DNA from: Anaerolineae bacterium | GTDB lineage: Bacteria; Chloroflexota; Anaerolineae; Aggregatilineales; Phototrophicaceae | Assembly: GCA_022823945.1 (NCBI GenBank) | Contig: JAJEBK010000023.1 | Location: 1-45,613 of the forward strand | Length of the DNA stretch: 45,613 bases | Reading direction: 5' to 3' | In this document: in pieces, positions 8,881-15,483 of the stretch | How the letters are laid out: each line of letters begins with the position of its first letter | Position numbering within the stretch: position 1 is the stretch's first letter | The notes under the pieces: model-generated | Told to the model about the DNA's origin: nothing | The model's input: only the letters and a program-made list of their open reading frames with translations | Database searches by the model: none | Program-made: the position numbers and the translations under genes

Positions 8881-9012
8881 TACCCCTCCCCGTCAAGACG
8901 GAGAGGGTAGCGAACCCCTCCCCCAGCCCCTCCCCGTCAAGACGGAGAGGGTAGCCAATTCCTGCTTCCCCCTGACCAGTCGGGGGGACCGAGGGGGGTC
9001 AGCAGGGGGGTC
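8881..9012. repeat. GC-rich hairpin repeat, family B, copy 1 (between importer genes)
   Basis: CCCCTCCCCGTCAAGACGGA followed by GAGGGTAGC occurs twice in tandem (from about 8883 and 8931). Each is a small hairpin built on CCGTC and GACGG. A TCGGGGGGACCGAGGGGGGT tail follows. The same order recurs at 43315-43403. The repeat lies between the binding-protein stop (9017) and the permease start (8860), the position where REP-type hairpins in other importer operons protect the upstream message and lower downstream expression. That role is inferred. Confidence 0.7.
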
Positions 9013-9016
9013 GAGC

Positions 9017-10912
9017 TTAGCCAGTGTAGATGAAGCGCGCGACATCCGGGTCGTCGACATTGTCGATGGTGATGACGGCGTATCCGGTGGGCACGCGTGC
9101 GGGCATAGAGGTTACCCCGCGCAGATTGGCGACTTGCGCGATCACGCCCAGGTAGCCCATATCGGCGGGTTTTTGGGCGATGACCAGGGAAACGATGCCA
9201 TCGCGCAGGAACTGGATATTTTCTTCGCCAGCGTCAAACAGCGCGACTTCGACCGCGCCCTGCAAGCCGGCATTTTGGATGGCGTTGCCAGCCCCGACCG
9301 CGCCAAACAGATTGGTGGCGAACATGCCGACGATGTCCGGGTTGGCTTGCAAAACTGCTGCTGTCTGCTGCTGTGCCATATCGGCGCTGTTTTCGTTGTA
9401 ATCGACGCGCGCAACAACCAGTCCTTGATCTTCAGCGGCCATCAGGCAGCCTTGTTCGCGCTGGTCGGTGGTGCTGATGCCGGGTCGCGTGTTGGTTACA
9501 TAGATTTTCGAGCCTTCTGGTAGCGCGTCAGCCAATGCCGAGCAGGCGATGTAGCCGCCCTGAGTGTTGTCGCTGCCGATATAAGTCATCGGGAAGGTGA
9601 CTTCGCCATCGGCATAATTGCCATCGCCGATGAAGGTATCGACGGTCAGCACGGGGATGCCGGCCTCGTGCGCCGATTGCAGGACGGGGATGGACTGTTC
9701 CTTGTCGTTGGGCGCAGTCACCAGCGAGGCGATGTCGCCACGCGCGATCAAGGCTTCGATGATGGGCGCAGAGACGGTGACATCGAACCGTTCCGGGTCT
9801 TGTTGGATGACATTGATGCCCAGGCGCTCAGCCGCTGCATAGACGCCGCGCGACATGGTGATGTAGAAGGGATCGGGATTGACGCCAGGCACAAAAGCCA
9901 GGTTGTAGCTGTCATCGAGGGCTGGGGCCGGGTCGGTCGTGTTGCTGGTATAGATGAAGCGCGCGACATCCGGGTCGTCGACATTGTCGATGGTGATGAC
10001 GGCATAACCCGTGCCGATGCGCGCCGGGATGCTGCCGACTCCGTCCAGATAGGCTGTCGCCAGAGCCACGCCCAGGTAGCCCATATCGGCGGGTTTTTGG
10101 GCGATGACCAGAGAAACGACGCCATCGCGCAGGAACTGGATATTTTCTTCGCCAGCGTCAAACAGCGCGACTTCGACAGCGCCCTGCAAGCCGGCATTTT
10201 GGATGGCGTTGCCAGCGCCGACCGCGCCAAACAGGTTGGTGGCGAACATGCCGACGATATCTGGGTTGGCTTGCAAAACAGCTGCTGTCTGCTGCTGTGC
10301 CATATCGGCGCTGTTTTCGTTGTAATCGACGCGCGCAACAACCAGTCCGCGGTCTTCAGCGGCCATCAGGCAGCCTTGCTCGCGCTGGTCGGTGGTGCTG
10401 ATGCCGGGTCGCGTGTTGGTTACATAGATTTTCGAGCCTTCTGGCAGCGCGTCAGCCAGTGCCGAGCAGGCGATATAGCCACCCTGGGTGTTGTCGCTGC
10501 CGATGTAACTGATGGGGAAGGTCACCTCGCCATCGGCATAATTGCCATCGCCGATGAAGGTGTCGACGGTCAGCACGGGGATGCCGGCTTCGTGCGCCGA
10601 TTGCAGCACGGGGATGGATTGTTCCTTGTCGTTAGGCGCAGTCACCAGCGCATCCACATCGCCACGCGCTATCAAGGCTTCGATGATGGGCGCGGAGACG
10701 GTGACATCGAACCGTTCCGGATCTTGCTGGATGATATTCAGCCCCAGGTCAGTCGCGGCTTGATATACGCCGGTCGACATGGTGATGTAGAAGGGGTCGG
10801 GATTGACGCCCGGCACGAAGGCGATGGTATAGCCATCGTCTTGAGCCAACGCGCCCGGTGCCAGGCTGGTCAAAAGCAACAGCAGGGCAGTCAAAAGTAC
10901 TAAGCGTTTCAT
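9017..10912 (-). CDS. Secreted sugar-binding protein of the ABC importer, two tandem near-identical binding domains
   Basis: A 631-residue protein: signal peptide 1-23 (cleavage after LAPGALA), then two copies of a periplasmic sugar-binding domain (Peripla_BP_4 type) with a 308-residue period. Copy 1 begins YTIAFVPGVNPDPFY at 28 and copy 2 YNLAFVPGVNPDPFY at 336. Shared blocks include PNDKEQSIPVLQSAHEAGIP, YIGSDNTQGGYIACSALADA and VTNTRPGISTTDQREQGC. Each copy has two cysteines (YIACS, REQGC) that could form a disulfide. A standard family member is about 310-350 residues, so the length is doubled. There is no lipobox cysteine. The copies differ near their ends (GVALATAYLDGVGS against GVIAQVANLRGVTS) and by many silent changes, so this is real divergence. 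It is first in the operon with the permease and ATPase. Confidence 0.93.
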   Translation of the reverse strand: MKRLVLLTALLLLLTSLAPGALAQDDGYTIAFVPGVNPDPFYITMSTGVYQAATDLGLNIIQQDPERFDVTVSAPIIEALIARGDVDALVTAPNDKEQSIPVLQSAHEAGIPVLTVDTFIGDGNYADGEVTFPISYIGSDNTQGGYIACSALADALPEGSKIYVTNTRPGISTTDQREQGCLMAAEDRGLVVARVDYNENSADMAQQQTAAVLQANPDIVGMFATNLFGAVGAGNAIQNAGLQGAVEVALFDAGEENIQFLRDGVVSLVIAQKPADMGYLGVALATAYLDGVGSIPARIGTGYAVITIDNVDDPDVARFIYTSNTTDPAPALDDSYNLAFVPGVNPDPFYITMSRGVYAAAERLGINVIQQDPERFDVTVSAPIIEALIARGDIASLVTAPNDKEQSIPVLQSAHEAGIPVLTVDTFIGDGNYADGEVTFPMTYIGSDNTQGGYIACSALADALPEGSKIYVTNTRPGISTTDQREQGCLMAAEDQGLVVARVDYNENSADMAQQQTAAVLQANPDIVGMFATNLFGAVGAGNAIQNAGLQGAVEVALFDAGEENIQFLRDGIVSLVIAQKPADMGYLGVIAQVANLRGVTSMPARVPTGYAVITIDNVDDPDVARFIYTG

Positions 10913-10971
10913 GGTGAAGTCTCCTTAGACTACAAAGTTTGTGCCGCTGCGCAAAATGCACAGCAAAGCCA

Positions 10972-11000
10972 AGTGTAGCCAGATTGTGGACGCGGCGCAA
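10972..11000 (-). promoter_or_regulatory. Possible promoter of the sugar importer operon
   Basis: On the minus strand TTGCGC (10995-11000) and TACACT (10972-10977) are 17 bases apart, about 60 bases before the binding-protein ATG. A second weaker pair lies closer to the gene (TTGCGC, 16 bases, TAGTCT). AAGGAG precedes the ATG. The 143-base divergent gap also serves the arabinofuranosidase gene. No obvious operator dyad is visible. Confidence 0.35.
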
Positions 11001-11055
11001 AAAGTCGGAATAACCGAAAGGTTGCGGCTGCATCGCGCCTGGCTATACTATTGGC

Positions 11056-13053
11056 ATGACACATCACGCGACCATCACCGTGAATCCCCGGCGCATCATT
11101 GGCGAGGCGCGCGACCACCTCTACGGCGCGAACCTGGAGCATATCGGCCAGGCGATTTATGGCGGTATCTGGGCGGAGATGCTGCGCGACCGCAAATTTG
11201 CTGGCAACGATCGTATGTACGCCGGGATGAGCGAAGGCTTGCATAACGCGCATGAAGGCGCTGGCGTGGTTGTGCCTTGGCAGGCGCACAATCCGGCGGC
11301 CGATGCGCTTCGTTATGTGCACGACAACAGCCTCTTTTATACGGGCAGGCAATCGCAGCGCGTGTCGATACGGCGCGCGGATGGCAAATGGCGCGGCATC
11401 TGCCAGGGCAGCTTGTATCTGCAAGCGACGCGCGATTATCAACTGCGGCTGGTCCTGCGCGGCGAAGGGCAAGCCATGCAAGTGCGGCTGGGCGCGGAAT
11501 GCTGGACTATCGACAATTTGCCCAGCGATTGGACGACCGTCGAGCGCATATTCACGGCGGCTGGCGAAGACCCGCAAGGGCAGTTGAGCATCGCGATAAC
11601 CACTGGCACGGCTTGGATTGGCTGCGCTTCGTTGATGCCCACCGACCATGTAGCAGGATTTCGTCCCGATGTGGTGGCGGCGTTGAGAGACTGGTCGCCC
11701 CGGCAGTTGCGTTGGCCCGGCGGCAATTTCGTCTCAGCTTATCACTGGCAGGCTGGCATCGGCGACCGCGACAAACGCCCAAGCTACCTCGATCCCGCCT
11801 GGTGGCAATGGGAACCCAACGATGTCGGCACGGACGAATTCATCGCGCTGTGCCGGCTGATCGATGCCGAGCCGGTGCTGACGGCGAATCTGGGCGATGG
11901 CGACGCAAACGAAGCGGCGGCTTGGGTTGAATATTGCAATGGCGGCGTCAATACGCATTATGGCGGCTTGCGGGTGGCGAATGGTCACCCGGCAGCGCAT
12001 GATGTGCGCATGTGGTTCGTCGGCAACGAGCAATTTGGCAACTGGCAGGTTGGGCATTGCGATGCGCAGACCTACGCGCGCCGATATTTGGACTTCGCGC
12101 GCGCCATGCGGGCAGTCGACCCGGACTTGACTCTGATCGGCGTGGGCGCGCCGGGCGAGCTGTATGGCGGCTGGAATGACGAAGTATTGCGAATCGCCGG
12201 CGCGGAGATGGACCAGCTCAGCGTGCATTATTATTCGCTGCGCACAGAAAAATGGCAGCAGCCACCGCCGCCAGAGCAAATCTACCTGCCCAAGCTGGCG
12301 GCTGCTCATGAAGTTGCGCAGATGCTGGACAAGACATTGGCTGTCGTCGACCGCCACCTGCCGCAGCTGCCGCTGGCATTTGACGAATGGAATACTTATG
12401 TCGGGGCGAAGCCGCCCGACTACATTGAAGAGTACAACCTGGCTGACGCGCTGTATACGGGCTGGCTGATGAATGCCTGCTTGCAGCGCGCCGACTGCAT
12501 CCACTACAGCGCCATTTATCACCTGGTCAATGTGATGGGCTGTTATTTGTCGGCACCTTTGTATCGTTGGGAAGCTATCAATTTCTCGCGCGGTGGCGGT
12601 TGGGTCGCGGTGGACAGTGGCGAAGCGCCCGCTGCGCCGGCCACCATCAAGATGCCGTCCACGCTGGCGCTGGAGCTGCTGACGCGCTTTCGTGGTTCGC
12701 ATTCGCTAGGCTGCCAAGTTGACTGCGGCAGCTTTGCCAGCCCGGCGGCGGGCAATATGCCAGCCTTTGACGATGTACCTCTGGTCAGCGCGGCTGCCAC
12801 TGCCGACCCCAACGGTGATTGCGTCTACATTTCGGTGGTGAATTGCGCTGTCGACCGCGCCATGCGCATCCAGTTGGCGGGCTTGGAGGCCGCCGAGGAT
12901 GTGCAGTTGCATTTGATCGCTGGCGAAAGCCCGCTGGCTACCAACACATTTGCCGCGCCGGAGACTGTGGCAATCGAAGAGCGCCGCGTCCGGCTGGATG
13001 AACTGGCGCTGCCGCCACACAGCTTTGGCATGTTGGTGCTGCGCCGCCGCTGA
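11056..13053 (+). CDS. Alpha-L-arabinofuranosidase, glycoside hydrolase family 51
   Basis: A 665-residue retaining glycosidase releasing terminal L-arabinofuranose from arabinan, arabinoxylan or their oligosaccharides. The acid/base is Glu325 in WFVGNEQFG and the nucleophile Glu444 in LAFDEWNTY. RWPGGNFVSAYHWQAGIG (219-236) is the GH51 substrate loop, followed by DEFIALCRLIDAEPVLTANL. An N-terminal domain (about 60-200) resembles a beta-sandwich carbohydrate-binding insertion, and a C-terminal beta-sandwich follows the barrel. No signal peptide is seen, so it acts in the cytoplasm on imported oligosaccharides. It is divergent from the importer operon, which fits uptake before hydrolysis. The ribosome-binding site is weak. 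Confidence 0.9.
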   Translation: MTHHATITVNPRRIIGEARDHLYGANLEHIGQAIYGGIWAEMLRDRKFAGNDRMYAGMSEGLHNAHEGAGVVVPWQAHNPAADALRYVHDNSLFYTGRQSQRVSIRRADGKWRGICQGSLYLQATRDYQLRLVLRGEGQAMQVRLGAECWTIDNLPSDWTTVERIFTAAGEDPQGQLSIAITTGTAWIGCASLMPTDHVAGFRPDVVAALRDWSPRQLRWPGGNFVSAYHWQAGIGDRDKRPSYLDPAWWQWEPNDVGTDEFIALCRLIDAEPVLTANLGDGDANEAAAWVEYCNGGVNTHYGGLRVANGHPAAHDVRMWFVGNEQFGNWQVGHCDAQTYARRYLDFARAMRAVDPDLTLIGVGAPGELYGGWNDEVLRIAGAEMDQLSVHYYSLRTEKWQQPPPPEQIYLPKLAAAHEVAQMLDKTLAVVDRHLPQLPLAFDEWNTYVGAKPPDYIEEYNLADALYTGWLMNACLQRADCIHYSAIYHLVNVMGCYLSAPLYRWEAINFSRGGGWVAVDSGEAPAAPATIKMPSTLALELLTRFRGSHSLGCQVDCGSFASPAAGNMPAFDDVPLVSAAATADPNGDCVYISVVNCAVDRAMRIQLAGLEAAEDVQLHLIAGESPLATNTFAAPETVAIEERRVRLDELALPPHSFGMLVLRRR

Positions 13054-13127
13054 CCTCGTTGCCCCTCGATCGGTCTTGGCAGGCGCGCAGGGTTGAAGTG
13101 GCGACTGTGCGCGGCTAGACTTGCGTT

Positions 13128-14900
13128 ATGCCCTCGCTGCGCCGCATCTTCCGCTTCATGCGCCCTTATGGCTGGTATCTTTTCTTTGGCTTTTGGGCGA
13201 CTGTGCTGCCGGTTGCCATGGAATTGAGCGTGCCGCGCCTGCTGCAATTCATCATTGACGAAGGCATACGCCCACGCGAAATGGACATGATCCTGCTGGG
13301 TGCGTTTTGGATGTTTGTGGCGGCTGTCATCGGCGCATTGAGTACATTGGGGCAGGGTTGGTGTCGGGCGGTGGTTTCGCAGGGCTTGGCATTTGATATT
13401 CGCCACGCCGTTTTCCGACATATTCAATCCTTGTCTTTCGCCAACCTCGACCAAATGCAGACCGGGCGGTTGATGACGCGCGTCTCCAGCGATGTCGATG
13501 TCGTGCGCATGTTTTCCAGCGCGGGTTTGGCGCTGCTGCTGCGCGTGCTGCTGATGATTGTCGGCAGCATAGTCATGCTCTTGCTCACTGATTGGCAGTT
13601 GTCGTTGATCATGTTCGCGGTGGCGGGCTTGTCGGCGCTCTTCATCCGCTATCTGATGCTGCAGGCGACGCGGCTGTTTGGGGCGGTGCAGCAGAAACTG
13701 GGCGCGCTCAATACGCTGGTGCAAGAAAATCTGGCTGGCATCCAGGTGGTCAAGGCTTTCGTGCGCAGCCGCTTCGAGATCGAGCAATTCGCTTCCAGCA
13801 ACAGCGATTACCGCGAGCGCAACATCGAGGTGGGCGTGCTGATGGCGGTGGCGATGCCCGTGCTGCAAGTGCTGACCAGTGTGGGCACGGTGGCGGTGAT
13901 GTGGTTTGGTGGCTTGTCGGTGTTGGGCGACCGACTGACTATCGGCGAGTTGATCGCATTTAACAATTATTTGGTGATCGGCATGAGTCCGCTGCTGTTT
14001 TTGGGCAATCTGCTGATGATGGCGGCGCGCGCAGAAGCCTCTGCCGAGCGCGTAATGGAAGTGCTGGATACGCCGCCACGTTTGCAAATCCCCGCCCGCC
14101 CGCACCGAGCCGAGCGCATCCGCGGGCTTGTGACATTTGAACAGGTATCTTTTCATTACAGCCGGCGCGCAACTGAATCGTCGAATGGCGCGGGACCAGT
14201 CAGCGGCGATGATGTGCTGCAGGGCATCAGCTTCAATGTGCAACCGGGGCAACAGATTGCGCTGCTGGGGGCGACTGGCGCTGGCAAGAGCACATTGGTG
14301 AACCTGATCCCGCGTTTCTATGATGTCAGTGGTGGCGCGGTGCTGGTGGATGGCGTGAATGTGCGCGAGTGGGATGCGCAAGCGCTGCGCGGGCAGATCG
14401 GCATGGTGCTGCAAGAGACGATCTTGTTCAGCGGCAGCGTGCGCGAGAATATCGCTTATGGCGCGCCAGAAGCGACGCTTGACGATGTGGTTGCGGCAGC
14501 GCAGGCAGCACAGGCTCACGACTTTATCTCGCGGATGCCCCAAGGTTATGACAGCGCGATCGAAGCGGGCGGCGCAAACCTCAGCGGCGGGCAAAAACAG
14601 CGCATCGCCATCGCTCGCGCCTTGCTGATCAAGCCGGGCATTCTGGTATTTGACGACAGCACCAGCGCAGTCGATATGGAAACGGAATACAAGATTCAGG
14701 CGGCGCTGGCGAAATTGTCCGCGACCTGCACGACCTTCATCATTGCGCAGCGCATCACCAGCGTCCTCGGCGCAGACCAGATCTTTGTGCTGGACAAGGG
14801 CGTAATCGCCGAACGCGGCACGCATCATCAATTGCTGGCGCATGGACCCATATACCGCGAGATCTACGAGTCGCAGCTGGCCACTAATGGTGCACCGTAG
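13128..14900 (+). CDS. ABC exporter half-transporter with degenerate ATPase site (heterodimer subunit A)
   Basis: A 590-residue fusion of six membrane helices (about 15-305) and an ABC ATPase (about 335-580). Walker A is GATGAGKS (381-388) and the signature LSGGQ (485-489) is intact. Walker B ends in Asp509-Asp510 instead of Asp-Glu, and the switch histidine is replaced by Gln541 (IIAQRIT). This pair of substitutions marks the degenerate-site subunit of heterodimeric exporters such as TM287/TM288. The partner should be the gene at 15484, which has the catalytic residues but an altered signature. The stop codon TAG lies inside a short repeat (14896-14919). Substrate unknown; lipids or drugs are usual in this class. 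Confidence 0.9.
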   Translation: MPSLRRIFRFMRPYGWYLFFGFWATVLPVAMELSVPRLLQFIIDEGIRPREMDMILLGAFWMFVAAVIGALSTLGQGWCRAVVSQGLAFDIRHAVFRHIQSLSFANLDQMQTGRLMTRVSSDVDVVRMFSSAGLALLLRVLLMIVGSIVMLLLTDWQLSLIMFAVAGLSALFIRYLMLQATRLFGAVQQKLGALNTLVQENLAGIQVVKAFVRSRFEIEQFASSNSDYRERNIEVGVLMAVAMPVLQVLTSVGTVAVMWFGGLSVLGDRLTIGELIAFNNYLVIGMSPLLFLGNLLMMAARAEASAERVMEVLDTPPRLQIPARPHRAERIRGLVTFEQVSFHYSRRATESSNGAGPVSGDDVLQGISFNVQPGQQIALLGATGAGKSTLVNLIPRFYDVSGGAVLVDGVNVREWDAQALRGQIGMVLQETILFSGSVRENIAYGAPEATLDDVVAAAQAAQAHDFISRMPQGYDSAIEAGGANLSGGQKQRIAIARALLIKPGILVFDDSTSAVDMETEYKIQAALAKLSATCTTFIIAQRITSVLGADQIFVLDKGVIAERGTHHQLLAHGPIYREIYESQLATNGAP

Positions 14901-14919
14901 GGGCGAGGCGGTGACTCGC
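14896..14919. repeat. Short GTAGGGGCGAGGCGGTGACT repeat, copy 1
   Basis: The 24 bases beginning CGTAGGGGCGAGG and ending GTGACTCGC are repeated exactly at 19096-19119. Both copies sit at the 3-prime end of an ABC exporter gene, and here the repeat supplies the stop codon. CGAG and CTCG can form a small hairpin. A related perfect hairpin, GGGCGACTC/GAGTCGCCC, occurs at 27563-27582. Confidence 0.7.
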
Positions 14920-14929
14920 TCGCTGATTG

Positions 14930-15014
14930 CCACAGAGGCACAGAGGGCACTGAAATGAGGGACATTCTTCACTTTTACCACCGAGGGCACCGAGTTAGAG
15001 GAGTGCACCGAGGG
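14930..15014 (+). repeat. Left arm of the GxxExxY cassette (CACAGAG block plus CACCGAG inverted repeat)
   Basis: It starts CCACAGAGGCACAGAGGGCA and continues to a TTTACCACCGAGGGCACCGA block and GTGCACCGAGGG. The CACCGAG half (14975-15014) is an imperfect inverted repeat of the right arm at 15434-15475. The last bases (GAGGG, seven bases before ATG 15022) double as the ribosome-binding site of the GxxExxY gene. Confidence 0.7.
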
Positions 15015-15021
15015 TGATTCT

Positions 15022-15429
15022 ATGGGCGAGCGAACGCGAAATCAGAGAATGGTACGACATTATGAACACGATGAACTGACCTATCGGATTAATGGCGCGG
15101 CTTACAAGGTGCACACTGCATTGGGGCCTGGCCTGTTTGAGAAAGTCTACGAAAAGGCGCTCTGTGTAGAATTTGAACGCCAAAGCATACACTATGAACA
15201 GCAGAAGCGGATTCGCGTGATGTACGAGGGCGTTGAAGTGGGCGAAATGATAATTGACCTGGTTGTGGAGGACAGCGTGATCGTGGAATTGAAAGCCGTG
15301 AAAGAATTGCTTCCAATACATGAGGCGCAATTGATCGCGTATCTGCAAGCGTCTGGCATCAAAACGGGCCTGCTAATGAACTTTAATATGAAGTCGCTCA
15401 AGCATGGAATCCGCCATTTTAGCAACTAG
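15022..15429 (+). CDS. GxxExxY protein (PD-(D/E)XK nuclease-like fold)
   Basis: A 135-residue member of the GxxExxY family (PDDEXK_3 type). The defining motif GLFEKVY is at 37-43. A nuclease-like core follows: Glu40, Asp79 in EMIIDLVV, and Glu89-x-Lys91 in VIVELKAV, the arrangement of a PD-(D/E)XK active site. Function is not established for the family as far as I know; nucleic-acid cleavage is inferred from the core. The gene is bracketed by inverted CACCGAG repeats, lies between two genes expected to be adjacent (the exporter heterodimer), and takes its ribosome-binding site from the left arm. That looks like a small mobile or formerly mobile cassette. No transposase or recombinase is encoded. 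Confidence 0.88.
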   Translation: MGERTRNQRMVRHYEHDELTYRINGAAYKVHTALGPGLFEKVYEKALCVEFERQSIHYEQQKRIRVMYEGVEVGEMIIDLVVEDSVIVELKAVKELLPIHEAQLIAYLQASGIKTGLLMNFNMKSLKHGIRHFSN

Positions 15430-15433
15430 GAAA

Positions 15434-15475
15434 ACTCTCGGTGTACTCTCAAAACTCGGTGTACTCGGTGGTAAT
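15434..15475 (+). repeat. Right arm of the GxxExxY cassette (CTCGGTG block)
   Basis: CTCGGTGTACTC occurs at 15437-15448, then ACTCGGTGTACTCGGTGGTA. Its complement reads TTACCACCGAGTACACCGAG and matches the left arm at 14975 onward with a few mismatches. A near-identical right arm without any gene is at 22596-22636. The start codon of the next exporter gene follows eight bases after the arm. Confidence 0.7.
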
Positions 15476-15483
15476 AACCTGAC

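Noticed and set aside
9668..10903. A 411-residue open frame opposite the binding protein, with internal repeats
   Set aside because: Its repeats simply mirror the duplicated domains on the real coding strand, and no start signal or domain is present.
9017..10912. Tandem duplication as an assembly artefact
   Set aside because: The halves differ at many silent and some amino-acid positions, especially near the domain ends, which an artefact of the same reads would not create. Long reads would still be decisive.
12825..15008. A 727-residue open frame on the minus strand opposite the first exporter gene
   Set aside because: It is antisense to a clear ABC exporter and to the end of the arabinofuranosidase, rich in His, Gln, Arg and Asp as expected from reverse reading of GC-rich codons, with no family motif or ribosome-binding site.
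14881..15480. The region between the exporter genes as an ordinary long operon gap
   Set aside because: It holds a recognisable GxxExxY gene with inverted flanking arms, and an independent gene-less copy of the arms exists at 22416-22681.
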